Assembly: GCF_003711515.1 (NCBI RefSeq)
Contig: NW_021167081.1
Coordinates: 2,385,170-2,449,169 of the forward strand
Direction of reading: 5' to 3'
Length of the DNA stretch: 64,000 nucleotides
Origin: Sodiomyces alkalinus F11
Taxonomy: Eukaryota; Ascomycota; Sordariomycetes; Glomerellales; Plectosphaerellaceae
Both the position numbers and the translations under genes were made by a program. Positions 1-12,075 of the stretch are shown piece after piece (the stretch's first letter is position 1; each line of letters opens with the position of its first letter). The notes below the pieces were generated by a model. The model made no database searches. It was not told the DNA's origin and saw nothing but the letters and a program-made list of their open reading frames with translations.

Positions 1-753
1 AACTTACCTACTATCTTATTATATACTAACCGATATTATTAATATAGGCTAAACAGGACCTCTTATTAAGGGAGGATAAGGACGTTAACCTTAGTCGCCC
101 GGCTAATTAAGAGGCTATTATAATAATAATCGTCGGCGACCTCCAGATAGACTATAAGTATTATAGTAAGAAAGACGGCCCGTTCGCCCGTTACTATACA
201 TTCTCGGGAGTCGCTAGCGGTAGCTATAATAACTGCTATTTTAATTAGGAAGGCCGTGAATATTCGTACCGCCCCCCCCCCCCCGGGGCCAATAACAATA
301 CTACCGCTACCGCCACCGCCACTCCCGCTTCCAAAGGGAAGAAGTGTGTAAATATGACCGTAGGTCGGGTAATAATAACGGTAACGAATACCGACCTATA
401 CTAATTAATTAATCTATAATACTATAAGAACCGTAATGCCTTCTAAAAAGGCAAAGAGTACCCCCGCTCCCGCGACCGGCCCCCTACCTCCCCCCCCTCC
501 TATTATAACCACCGTTAGTTCTTCGGGAATAAATACGGCTACCGCCACGCCCGCCTAGCCCGCCTAGCCCGCCCCTATCGCCCCTATTACCCCCGCTACC
601 CCTAGCGCCCCTCTCCTAATAACCTTTAGCATTATCGAGGTGCTAGCTATAATACTCCCTGCCGGTATAATAACGGCGTAAAAGAAGCAGTTAATCTAAT
701 ACCATAAGAATATAATCGCTACCCTGGAGAATAGCCTTCTAGTGGAGGATTAA
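1..753 (+). pseudogene. Helitron accessory ORF relic (copy 2), opposite strand to the helicase
   Basis: A plus-strand frame can be followed, through TAG/TAA stops, to a TAA at 751-753. It matches the minus-strand frame at 35,690-36,600 in Helitron copy 1. The shared core reads VGDLQ..YKYYSKKDGPF here and VGNIQ..YKHYSNKDGPF there. A Pro/Ala/Thr-rich low-complexity linker follows (with a 13-C run at 272-284), then a short basic/helical C-terminus ending ENSLLVED. I do not recognise the family. The core has a loose resemblance to an OB-fold single-strand DNA-binding strand pattern, which would make sense in a rolling-circle element, but this is only a hypothesis. The N-terminus is outside the window. 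Confidence 0.55.
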
Positions 754-1492
754 AACGGGCTTTGTTTCCCCGGGTTTATTATCTTATAAAGGGTTAATAG
801 TTATTGCTTTTATGTTTAGGTATGGTGGAATTTCTTTTTTCTTTTTTTTTTTGCTTCGTTATTTTATAAAGGGTTGATGGTTATTTTATTTTTATGTTTA
901 TAGTGCGGCGGGAATAAGTAATTTACTTCGTTGCTTCGTCTACCCTTAGTATAGGCTATATATTAAAATTCCTAACCGCGTTTTCGATTAGCTAGGTACT
1001 ATTATAGACTACTACGTCCGTAAAAGTAACTATTAAGAAGAATCTATTAAGACCTCTGGGTATAAGATATTAGATATATACCAGCTAACCTACGGCTAAG
1101 CCTGCTTATCGCCCTAACCGTTATCGGTCTATAATAAAATAAATTGATTCTTAATATCTATAACCCTCGATATCGTAACGTAAAACTAACCGTGAGTAAA
1201 CGCGTACGACCGGAAATCTACGCTAACCGTACTAAACCACTAGCCCTACGACTTATTAATTATTATCGCGAAATAAAGCTATAGCGGGAATTAACGGCGG
1301 CGGATAATATACGGGTAATCTTCCTTCTTAGAATCTAAGTAGATACGGGGGATAAATATAACCTCGCCGGCGTATAATCCTAATAGGACCTTTACCTCTA
1401 GCGTATTCCGCGCTATCTATAAAATAATTATATATATACTATTATATAAACTTTACCGCGGGCTTAGGTTCCGAATAAGTATAACGGGGGCG

Positions 1493-1497
1493 CCGAC
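1493..1497. repeat. Target-site duplication, left (CCGAC)
   Basis: CCGAC directly precedes the 5' LTR and is repeated directly after the 3' LTR at 7883-7887. Five-base duplications are typical of Copia integrase. The duplicated site lies within the Helitron helicase sequence GGTCGGCGC, still uninterrupted in copy 1 near 34,995. Confidence 0.92.
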
Positions 1498-1761
1498 TAT
1501 CGTATAGGCACACGGACCACGACGTGGTCTATAGGGGATCCAGGGGGGATCCACGCTATAACTAAGGGCTTTGGATATAATAGGGGCGGATACTGGAAAA
1601 GACCGGATAGGATCTGAATGACTTAGTACATATAATAGAGTCTTTACCACCTAAATTAAGGGTATAAGAGACTCTCCTATATATAACTTAATATAATATA
1701 TATATAAGAGATTTCTGCTCTACTAAGTTAATTATTTAAAGACCTATTTCAACGTGCGATA
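1498..1761 (+). repeat. Copia-A copy 1, 5' LTR
   Basis: Starts TATCGTATAGG (RIPed from TGTCG, as kept in the 3' LTR) and ends GTGCGATA (from GTGCGACA). Same length as the 3' LTR at 7619-7882. It contains a duplicated GGATCCA-type segment and an AT-rich block near 1,680-1,710. Confidence 0.93.
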
Positions 1762-1786
1762 GTTATAAGCCCGGTTTATAACGCCT
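1762..1786 (+). promoter_or_regulatory. Copia-A primer-binding site (initiator-Met half-tRNA type)
   Basis: Right after the 5' LTR the sequence reads GTTATAAGCCC, one RIP-type change from GGTTATGAGCCC. That is the complement of the anticodon stem-loop (GGGCTCATAACC) of a eukaryotic initiator methionine tRNA. Drosophila copia primes from an internally cleaved iMet half-tRNA at the equivalent place. The same block follows the LTR in copy 2 (23,973) and, inverted, in the 19.2-kb fragment. Confidence 0.7.
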
Positions 1787-1857
1787 AAACGATAGATATT
1801 AATAAGGCTACCCCTACTCCACTATAAAAGTAATTATATCTATACAAGCACTCTAAA

Positions 1858-3420
1858 ATAACTACTATCGACCTAATTAGAGTAATTAAGCGATTAATTA
1901 ACCTACTAACCAATCTATTAAGTAATTAATTAACCGATAAGTAAGTAAAGATATCTTTTAATGTATCTAACGCCGAATAGAAAGCGGCCGCTACTACCCT
2001 CGTTAACTAAAGGTATTAGGTAGTATAGGAGCACGCCGTACGCGGTAAATCCGCCTCCTACTAGGATAACTATCTTAATCTAAAGCTAAGCGATAAGGAG
2101 GCTAACGCCTACCTCCTCCTTATACCTACGCCGCCTAATATTCGTAAATACGAAGCCCTCGCCGTGGACCCTAAAGCCACGGAGGAGGCCACGGCTACTC
2201 CGTCTTCTACTATCACGCTAGAGGACGATAAGGCCACGGACGCCACGGAGGCTACTACCACGGCGGCCACGGCCGCTAATAAGAAAAAGACGGCCGCCCG
2301 CCGGAAGGCTACGGCCACGGCCGTAATAAAAGAACCACCGACCAGGATACCTATATTTATCGATAACCTCTTTAAAAAGGGGTATATACGCTACCTATAA
2401 GATCGCCGCGTATATCGCGAGGAAACGGCAGACTACGATAGGTAGTAGAAGGAGTTTAATAAGGTACGCTTCTATATTAAGGGGACCGTTTATACTATAT
2501 TACGTAGCCTCCTCGCCTAGCTATAGGATAACACTATAAATAACCCACGGGCTTAGATTACTCTCTTACACACGTATGTAGAACTAACCCTTATAGACCT
2601 TTATAAGGAAGCCTTAGTCCTATATCGACGATATACTACGCCTATAAAGGCTATACCTAAGGATATAGACGGCTACATTATAAGCTAGAAAATAGCGATA
2701 ATACACTATAAATATATAGGCGTTTTAGAGCTATTAAGCGCGGACTATTAGTTAGAAGACGCGTTAAAAGCCGTTAAACCTATCGCCTAGGAATAGAGTA
2801 ATAACTACCTAGTAAGTAACTACGATAAGATTACGGAAAATACGCTAACGATTAACGACTTCGTAACGGCTTTACAGACAGTTCTTAGTAATATAAAGAG
2901 CCTATAATCCACCGCTATAAAGCCTAGAGTTAGGAGAGACACCTTTAATACCCTTAGAAACCTCCCCGATACTAAGAATACTGCTAATAACGATAATAAT
3001 AAAAAGCGTCCTTATAGTAATATATCCGTAAAGGCTATCCCTCCCGTAATAAGGAGGCTTTATAAAATGTATAAGAACCCCTATACTACCGCCGCCTATT
3101 AGTATGTAAGGCCGGATATACGCCCTTATACCTGGCGTGGCCGTGAAGATATTATAAAGGTCGCGGAAAAGAAAATACGTATTTATAGTTTTAAAAGCCG
3201 CGTCGACACCGCGATACAGAAGAGACGGGAAGCCTTAGGGGCTATCACCGCTAATAAGATAGAGGAAGTCTAGGAAGATTAACTCTATCATACTATGCCT
3301 ACTATAATAGTTTTAAAAGACCTATCCGTCACCGCGACAGGGAGACTAGGCGCCTACCTAACCTAAGGGGTAACGCGCTATCGTTATACGACGATACTAT
3401 TAAGATTATAATAAGAATAC
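1858..3420 (+). pseudogene. Copia-A copy 1 gag-like relic
   Basis: A frame opening with a putative ATA (former ATG) at 1858 runs through RIP stops. It carries a low-complexity Ala/Thr/Lys-rich segment at about 2,164-2,330, then a gag-like helical region. The same frame occurs in copy 2 at about 24,070-25,560, with the open piece at 24,374-24,625. This supports it as the capsid-type region. The Thr/Ala-rich segment differs in length between the copies. No zinc knuckle could be read with confidence. Confidence 0.7.
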
Positions 3421-4977
3421 GGGGTATCCCTCTCTATTAACTAAGCTAAAGCGCTATTATACTACGCGATCCTAGACTTAGGATCGTTAATCTATATCTT
3501 TAATAATTAAGGCCGTTTTACGGCTATTAGACTACCCACGGATACTTTATCTTTATCCCTTTATGTGGGTACTTATAAGGCGTTTATCCTCGGATACGGA
3601 GACGTTAAGCTACGTGTATAATCCTTATCGGGCACGAAGGGGCTACTACGCCTCCATAATATTGTAACTATAAGGAATTCGTTATTAATATCGTCTCGGA
3701 ACGCTAGCTACGCCTATAAGGTTACCGCTAGAATACCGTAAATAATACTATTATTAACTCCGCCGATAACCGGCCTATCTATAAGCTACTAGATATCCAC
3801 GGCTAGTATATAATCGAGCCCGCGGAAGCTATAGCCGCTACCACATTCACGGTCTCGGTAAGGCACCCCCGCGATAACCCGTATAGAAGATCACGATAAC
3901 CGCGGTAACCGTAAAAGAATATAGCGTAGCGGTAGTATAAATGCCTTAGCTATTACGGCACTAATAACCTTATAAGGATCGTTAACGCTATTTAGGGGGT
4001 AAGAATAAAGGGACCGCGTACCGCCCACTATAACGCGTATAGGTAATCGTAAGTGCCTATATGGATCCGGCGGATACTATCCTTTTACTCGTTAAAGCCC
4101 GGAGAGGCCCTAGCTATTAATTTTCACGATCTAGAAGAGTCGGAATCGCTAGGCGGCCTATATAAGTCTATTATATTCGTTATAGACGTGTATAAAGGTT
4201 ATACGTAGGATTAGTACCTATAAAATAGAGACTAAGGCTTTATTCTATACGCGTTGAAAGATATCTTTACCCTGCTTAAGACCTAATTCGACGTTAGGCC
4301 ACGCGTTCTACAGGCCGATTCTAAGATATTTTAGTATCTAGAAGTCGTTGCTTTCCTCGCTATTAAGGGGGTAGAAGGTTAGCCATCAATATTATATTTA
4401 TAGGATTAGAACGGCGTTATAGCATAGATTAAAGGTATCGTTAAAAGGAGGGCGAGGGCTATAAGGATTAGGGCTAATCTGCCCACGTCTATCTAGCCTA
4501 AGATCTTTAAGACTGCTATATATTTGTATAATAGGACGCCACGATATATTAACGACTAGCGAACGCTATACAAAGGCCTACGCAGCCGTTAACCTAACCT
4601 TACGCACCTATAAGCTTACGGCTATAAAGCCTTTATAAAAGAGCGCGATACCTAAGCTAAAAGAAACCGCCGATAAAGGCTGGAACCGAAGGTATAGATC
4701 GGTTATCACGTAGGATATTAATTCTCAAATAGCTTCCGTATTTAGCTACTATACCTAACGGATATTATTACTACGAGAGACGTAGTCTTTAACGAAGACG
4801 AGATATTTAACGGTAGGATTAAAACGCTATAAGCTATAGCTTCTACCGAGGAAATCGGGGAACGCCTATAATCTATCCATATCACCTGCCATATCACCTA
4901 ATCTAATAAGACCGCGAATAGCCTGCTATTAAGGGGTATAGCCGTAGACGTAATAGATCTTAAGTCGGAAGACTCTA

Positions 4978-5365
4978 ACGCCACCGCTATTACTACGGAT
5001 AAAGGTAAGGCCGTCGGTATTATTATAAGAGAGGCCACTACTATTACTATAGATAAGGTTCTAAATCTATAGCCTAATACCTAGGCTATAGATTTAGAAC
5101 CTCGTAACTCTAACGCCACCGCTATTATTACGGGTAAAGGCGAGGCTATCGCTATTACTACGAGAGAGGCTATTACTATTACTATAGATTATACCCCTAT
5201 TACTACGGGCACCGCTATTACTACGGATACTACTATTACTATAGGAGAAGACTATACTACCGCTATTATTACGGGTAAAGGCGATAACACCGCTATTACT
5301 ACGGACGAAGGAGACGTTACCGCTATTATTACGGGAGAGGCCACCGCTATTACTACGGACACTTC
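4978..5365 (+). repeat. Degenerate tandem repeats in the Copia-A integrase-RT linker
   Basis: Repeated units built on ACCGCTATTACTACGG and GCTATTACTATAGAT encode Thr/Ala/Ile/Asp-rich peptide repeats (NATAITTDKG-like). Copy 2 has a shorter equivalent at about 27,217-27,441, so the number of units has changed between copies. Confidence 0.8.
5056..5102. repeat. 47-bp perfect hairpin
   Basis: Two 21-bp arms (5056-5076 and 5082-5102) are exact reverse complements around a 5-base loop. It lies inside the linker repeats and has no counterpart in Copia-A copy 2. The arm begins AGGTTCTAAATC and the other ends GATTTAGAACCT. Confidence 0.9.
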
Positions 5366-7618
5366 ACGGTTTACTACTACAAGGTTTAAACCATTTCCTA
5401 TATCTTTAATATCCCCGGAAGATCCCGCGCGTGTATTCCTTATCGCGTTAGCGGTAGTTAGGGGATTTAAGGTAGAAGAACACGATAACCACTAACGGAT
5501 AGCTATAGATACCCCTTAGGGGTGCCCGTCGGCCGCGCGCCTATTACCCGCGCGTCTATCTATTATAAGAACTATCGTAAGTATCTATAAGACCGAGAAG
5601 GTGCAGAACGATAACGCCTAAAAGGCGTTCTTTAGTACTAGACGAACTTATAACCCTATACGCGCGAGGAAATAAGCTATTAACGACGATATCGGTGCTA
5701 TAAATTCTACTCCCTCTAATACCTCTTAGCCGCTATAGTACATAACCCGCGAGGATCTCCCGCCTTTACTAAAGTACCACCGCGATATACGCCTTTACCC
5801 GTTACGGGAGCGGTGGTTATAGGCCGAGGGGGAATACCTTAAAGGGCACCGATAGATAGGCTACTAGTAGGAGGTAAGTAGTAATCAGGCTAATAAGTAA
5901 TAATTCCTCGCCTATAGATAGGTATACACCTATAAAGTTAATAAGGAGGGCACCCCCCTTAAGTGTAAGGCACGCCTTATAGTGCGAGGAGATTAATAAA
6001 AGTAGTTAGAGACTAAGAATAACGACGCCGCCACGCTAGCCTCGCGGTCCATCCGTATACTAATAGCGATCGCCGCCCGATTTAATCTAGAAATAAGATA
6101 GTTCGATACCGTTAACGCGTTCGTTAATACTAGCCTTAAAGAAGAGGTGTTTATAAAGATACTATAAGGCTATAAAGTGCTAGGTAAGGTACTACTACTA
6201 CGGAAAGCCCTCTTCGGTTTAAAGGTATCGCTACTACTATAGTAAGAGGAATTTAGCGGCACGCTATAGAGGATAGGCTTTATAGCCGTCCCTAATAACC
6301 CCTATATTATAATCCGCGACAGTTTAATCCTATTCTTCTACGTTAACAATATCGGACGTATATACTATAGAGACCGTAAGACGGACGCCGATAACCTTAA
6401 GGCTACCCTTAAGTAAAGCTATAGGTTATTAGGAGGCGAGGAAATCCGTTAGTTCCTAGGAATTAAGGTCCTAAGGAATAGAGCCACCCGTAGGTTATAG
6501 CTATTATAATCCTACTACGTGGAGAAGATCGCGGTTAAATACTACGTAGATATACTCTACCGAAAACTACTAAACGTCCTATTATCTATGGAGCCGTTAA
6601 TACCCCGTAACGGTACCCGCGCGTCGATTCCCGAGGTCCGCTAGTACTAGGGTATAATCGATTCTATCCTATACACCGCTATCGTGATAAGACCCGATAT
6701 CGCGTTCGCTTATTCGAAGCTTTCCTAATATAACGTTAACCTCTCCTCTAACCACCTTAAGAGGGCTTAATAAGTGCTACTATTCCTATACTATATAAGA
6801 CACCACTGCCTAGAATTCGGTGGGGATAGAATCTTCCTAATTGTAAGCGACGCGTCCTTTAGGGATAACCCAGACCGTAAGAGTTTATAAGAATATACGA
6901 TAAAGCTCTTCGGGGAAACCGTTAACTAAAAGGCGGGTAAGTAACTAACGGCCACGACGTCTTTAATAGAATCGGAACTACTCGCTCTTACAGAGGCCGC
7001 TAAAGAGACGTTATTCGTTAGCCGGATATTAAGGGACTTAGAGCTTCAGTTAGACTAATAGTAACTATAGCTATACTACGATAATTAGCAGACTATTAAC
7101 CTTATTAATAAGAAGGTATAACGCCTACGAACGAGGCTACGACACGTCGATATTTATAACCAGTAGGTATATTAGTCAGTATAGCAGGGCCTCTTTAAGG
7201 TCACGTATATTAACACGAAGGAGATAATCGCGGACGGTTTAACGAAGGCATTACCAGAGGCAGGGATTAAAGGACTATAGTAATAGCTTTATTTAACGGA
7301 TTAAAAGGATCGTATCGAGTAGTCTAAACGACTACACGAAGAGATCGAACGCGCTAAAGCCGTAGCGACCACGAAAGCCCCCGAGGGCGTAGTAGATCCG
7401 ATAGATATAGATTAAGCAGATCCGGCTAATCAGGATTAAGGAACTAATTAAGATAGAATTAAATTAAACGGTTAGATAGGGCGGATTTAGATCCCTTTTA
7501 CGAGGGCGTTTTCCCTTAACTATTAATTTTACGATGGAAAAGTTAAGAGCATTTGGTTTAAACCGAAGCCTCTGATTGGTTAGTTAATCTGAGAAGACCC
7601 ACCTTAACTAAGGGGATA

Positions 7619-7882
7619 TGTCGTATAGGCACACGGACCACGACGTGGTTTATAGGGGATCCAGGGGGGATCCACGCTATAACTAAGGGCTTCGGATATA
7701 ATAGGGGCGGATACCGGAAAAGACCGGATAGGATCTAAATGACTTAGTACCCATAACAGAGTCGTTACCACCTAAATTAAGGGTATAAGAGACTCTCTCA
7801 GATATAACGTAATATAATACATATATAAGAGATTTCTGCTCTACTAAGTTGATTATTCAAATGCCTATTTTGACGTGCGACA
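7619..7882 (+). repeat. Copia-A copy 1, 3' LTR
   Basis: Starts TGTCGTATAGG and ends GTGCGACA. It keeps the canonical TG...CA ends that the 5' LTR has lost. Preceded by the polypurine tract at about 7609-7617 and followed by the CCGAC duplication at 7883-7887. Confidence 0.93.
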
Positions 7883-10800
7883 CCGACCTTTAGCTTAAGA
7901 TATACTAGTGGGATAGAAGAGAATTATAACTATATTAGAAACTCCGGGGCTAAATCTCGCGTAGGGCTATTAGTATCCTCTGCCTAATTAGCGACCGAAT
8001 TTCGGCCCGGTAAACACACGACTAGCCAGGTAAATGCCTGAGTATCTAGCTATTAATCTCCGTGATAATAGTATTACGAGTTATTAGAATAACGCGGTTA
8101 AGAAAGACTATATAGTCCGATAACGACTAATCTAGTAAATTAGTCAGGTAAATACGCCTATAAAGACGGATAATATCGTAAAAGTCGTGATAGTAGGGAA
8201 AATATTAATAGATACGTAAAGAGTAGTATTATAGGAGAGATCCCGTAATTACTAAATAAACGCCCGATTATTAGGATTCGTAGAGGTAACCCGTATATTC
8301 TCTATTAGGCTAAGGATACAGAGTTACGGCTAAATAGAGAACCGCTAGAAGCAGGTATATATAATTTACGCCCGCCTACTATTCCGAATAACGGGTAGGA
8401 TCCAAGTAAAATCGCCTCGGAAAATAATCGGAATACCGCTAAATAGATTATTATAGCTTAGTATATCCCGTAACGTATAATTAACGGCCTCGAAACAGAA
8501 CTTATACTATATAAGGACCTTATCCTTAATAATAAGAGTAGTCTCCCGTAAAAGCATTATAAGGTCCGAATTCTTTAGCACGCTATATATTAAGGAGTTA
8601 TAAACCTATAAAGGGATGTTAAACCGCGAATCAGCCGTATAGCTACCCTTAAGAAGAACGGCCGTGATACTAAAGAAGGCTATATAGAGGATAATCTACC
8701 CGCGAGACCGGAAATAGGCGTAAAGACTATAGTATATAAAGGTCTTACCCGTGCCGCTAGGTCTCTATAAGAAGAAACGACCGCGGCGAGACTTAACCGT
8801 AGCTATAGCCTAGCTAAAAACGGTAACCTAGCCCTAGGTAAAGCGGCGGTGAATATCTTTAAATACTATAGCCTAGGTATCGCGATCGTAAGTCTCCGTA
8901 ACTAATAATATATTACCGGTCGCACGGCGCTAGTTATATAAAGGCCTTAGTAGCCCGAACTCCGTAATTATCCTATTTACCTCGAGGAGCTATAAGTGTA
9001 TAAGATAAAGACCGTAATCGATATACGGGCGTTCTAAATCGGTAGGATATCAGAAATACTAGCGCTATAATATATAAGGCAGGTTATCGTATATAGACTC
9101 CGTAAACCTCTCCTAGATCGATAATAGACTGGAAACGTCTCCGTGGATTAGAGCGACGATAAATAGCTCCCGTAACATATACCCGGTCTTCTAAATAACG
9201 GCCTCCTTAAAACAGGTAACCTAGTAACGGTTATCGTGTAGAAGCCTGGCCGTAATATAGGCGTCGCGGTAGGTATCGTAGATAGTCCCCTTTACGGTAC
9301 GAAGATCCGTAAAGGAAGTCGGCCCTTGAATAAAGACTAAGAGTAACCGTAAATAGTACGCCTTTCTAGCCGTTAGGGGTATATACCGTAGACGGCCGAT
9401 CTAAAATCCACGCTGCCTTAGCTACTAAGTAAACTACTACGGTTTTTACGTATAACGGCTAGGAAACTAGTAATAGAATAACTCGCGGCTATTAACGTTA
9501 TCACGATTATAGTCGAAAAAGCCTATTAGCTAAGTTTTCCGGTCCTATGATATCCGCTTAATCTAGCTTATAGTCGCGTTATCGCCGAAGTATATAGGCT
9601 ACTATTCCTCGAGGTAAACCGGAAGACGTATAACGGGTAGGAACTCGCGATACACCGGGAACTTAAATAACTAAATACCGGCCTCCGCGGGACCGATATA
9701 ACGACTCTAGAGATAGAGGTTAATCTCGTCTTTATCCTTTTCGCCCGATATACGCGTAGTCGTGCTGTCGGTACCCTTATAAACGTACTTACGTATATAC
9801 TTAATCGCCTAAATAGATCCATTAATAATAATATATAAGATACGGGATATATAATAACTTACCTTAATAGATCCGTAAATCTTAATATTAATATAGGCAC
9901 CATAACAGAGATAGAGATACGGGCTATAAGGAATAATAAAACGGTTATTAAGGGAGACCTCTTTTATACGGCCTTTTTTTATAAGATATAGGCCAGAGTT
10001 ACGGCGCCTATATTCAGGATAACTATCCTCGCGTATAGCCGTCTTTAGGTAGAACGGCTTAGGGAACCGCTTAGAATACTTTATACGGTTAGTATTATTA
10101 GGCTACGGCTATATACACGGTGTAGAGGGCTTATTATTACCGTAAGGACTATATATTATATTCTTACTAATAATATTAAAAAGACGGCTAGTAGGATTAG
10201 CTAGGCGGTCCGGTAGCTCTGTAGATATAACCTTATCGATAGTTACGGGGTTTTTACATATCGCGGCCGCCCGCGGCGTAAGGAAAAGAATGATATAACG
10301 ATATAGAAGACCGCGCTTCTAGTATTCCACGGTCTATATAATACCCGTAAACTCACTAAATAGACTATTACGTAGCTACTATTCTAGGTCGCGGGACTTT
10401 AATTCGAATATATAGCCGACTAAATCAGACTAGTTATTAGTAGTCTAACCTGGCTAAAGCTCCCGTATAATCTCTGGCTAGGTAGGATTAGCCGTAAAGC
10501 TAATAAAAAAGGTTAGAGTGCTAAGAGCCCGTATAATTACTATAGAGTTCGAATAGTACTACGAGATAAACCGCTAGCCGTTAATATAATTTAAGGGTAG
10601 GACGATCCGTTAGCTGATATTACGGGTATCGCCGTCGGTCTTATAGGCCTAATCCCGTATCCCGTTATATACGTTAGCCAGTATCTTATTCTAATAGCGC
10701 TAGATCTTATTAAGCTTCTTCTAATCGCAGGATACCTATAGGTTTACTAAAAACTACTAAAAAGCCGGCTGTATATAAAGGGCATAAACCTTTACTAGTA

Positions 10801-11985
10801 TCGCGGGTATAGTATATAATAGCAGAACTAACGGAACTTACCTTAGTATTCTACCGCTAACGGTTATAAATATCCCGTAACTATAACTACTCGTAATATC
10901 CGGAACCGCTACGCGGATATATAAGCGGGTAAGATAATAGTAGGTAAGTAGAATACTCGTAGTTAATCCACGAAAGGCCGTCTACGCTATCGTCAGATCG
11001 TCTCTCTACGAGGATAATATCGCGGTAATAGACTTCCCCCTACTTATCCGGTATAATAGCCGTAACCTTATCCGTGATAGGCAGATTCTTATACTGTATA
11101 TTAGCAGCCTGCTTAATAACTAATTCTATCCTAGGGTTAAGTATAATACGGCACCGTTTACGGAGGGAGTTAAAGCGTTCGCGGGCCGTTTTATATATTC
11201 GTACGAAAGGATTATACTCGTGCAGGAAGTCCGAAATCTCCCCTAGGATATAACGCTTAAGCGTGGAGTCGAGGCTTTAGGTATTTATAAGGCGCTAGCT
11301 AGCGGTAGCCTATAGGTCGTAAACGTATAGCTAGGTAAAGGCGGGAAGGCGACCTATAGCACTTAACGGCCTAGTAGAGTAGTAAAGGGTGCCGTGGATG
11401 TAGAAGGCGATTAGGCCGCTGGCCGTGGTATCTTAACGGGTCTTAGTATATTGTATAGATATAAACGAAAAGGTATTATTATATTAACGGATTCTTTTAC
11501 GATAATCTGCGGCTTAAGCGGTATCGGTATATAGTAGGCGTTAGAAGAAGTCGGGTAGCGGGGAGATAACAGGAAGATTAATATCGCCCTGGTTATAATA
11601 GGTGTTGAATTTAGGGCTTATAGGCGACGATTCCTAGATAAAAGAAGAAGATAATAGCGGTTAGCTAACTATTAATAACGCAGGATAGAAAACTAATATA
11701 TAACTTTTCCCTAATCTGATAAAGCGTAGCGTAAAGGAGATTCTCCGATAATAAAACCTTCTAGCGATTAACTTAGCCTAACTACGTTAGAGCCCGGAGT
11801 ATATAGAAATACAGGGTAACAAATAAGCAGACAAGTTATATACTATAGTATAGGGGATACTACCGAAAAATAATAGGCCGACCTAGGCTAGCATTACAGT
11901 AATAGCGCTTGAATGTTATAGAACTAGGCTTCGAATATAGTATGCTAAAGCCCGTCCCCGCAGGTATAACGTGATACTATAGGGT
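7883..11985 (-). mobile_element. Helitron copy 2, main (5') portion: Rep/helicase relic
   Basis: The reverse complement tracks Helitron copy 1 from about 31,080 to 34,994. Readable landmarks on the minus strand are the Helitron-N/Rep region at about 9,900-11,650 and a Walker A at about 8,743-8,766 reading PSGTGKT. At the Rep HUH site (about 10,297-10,325), both histidines are replaced by tyrosine. Similarity to copy 1 fades near 11,730 and the 5' end near 11,985-12,075 is not defined. The open 84-codon stretch at 9,568-9,822 does not carry recognisable helicase residues and is not called. Confidence 0.82.
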
Positions 11986-12075
11986 AAACTCGGGTTTAGC
12001 TAGCGGTAGCCGGAGGAACTAAAATCACTCTATAGAATACTAATACGCCTCCTATATGCACGTACTCCAAGGGCC

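Larger units (their letters stand above)
1..1497 (-). mobile_element. Helitron copy 2, 3' portion (separated from the rest by Copia-A)
   Basis: The reverse complement of this stretch follows Helitron copy 1 from about 34,994 to past 36,400. Around 1,020-1,497 it holds the C-terminal end of the Pif1-like helicase relic, read on the minus strand. At 1-753 it holds the opposite-strand accessory ORF. The sequence at 1,497 picks up exactly where the match at 7,883 stops, so the two blocks were one element before the Copia-A insertion. The Helitron 3' terminus lies beyond the window edge. It is heavily RIPed, and no intact frame remains. Confidence 0.85.
3421..7415 (+). pseudogene. Copia-A copy 1 pol relic (protease, integrase, RT, RNase H)
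   Basis: In order: a protease-like segment near 3,460 (LDLGS where family members have the DSG/DTG active site, followed by IYIFNN); an integrase core and tail at about 3,800-4,950 (including LYNRTPR near 4,525); a repetitive linker at about 4,978-5,365; RT at about 5,740-6,560; and an RNase H-like domain at about 6,840-7,260. The RT catalytic box near 6,336 reads FYVNNI, both aspartates being changed to asparagine by G-to-A changes. The motif frame changes between gag and RT, so at least one indel or a programmed shift is present. The element cannot be autonomous. Confidence 0.85.
1498..7882 (+). mobile_element. Complete Ty1/Copia retrotransposon, family A copy 1
   Basis: A 6.4-kb element with two 264-bp LTRs, a 5-bp target duplication, a primer-binding site, a gag-pol relic in the order gag, protease, integrase, RT, RNase H, and a purine tract AAGGGGATA before the 3' LTR. 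Integrase before RT defines the Copia superfamily. The LTRs differ mostly by C/T and G/A changes, as expected when RIP rather than ordinary drift separates them. It sits inside Helitron copy 2, so it is younger than that Helitron. Coding capacity is lost. Confidence 0.93.

Noticed and set aside
1453..1650. 65-codon minus-strand open frame across the Helitron/LTR junction
   Set aside because: Its first part is Helitron helicase (VGAPVILIRNLSPR) and the rest is LTR DNA; an accidental fusion created by the insertion.
9568..9822. 84-codon minus-strand open frame inside Helitron copy 2
   Set aside because: Overlaps the helicase relic but shows none of its residues; probably an accidental frame.
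7883..11985. First read as a bacterial-type helicase operon or plasmid replication gene on the minus strand
   Set aside because: Domain order (Helitron-N, then Pif1-like), match to copy 1 and RIP signature show a fungal Helitron.
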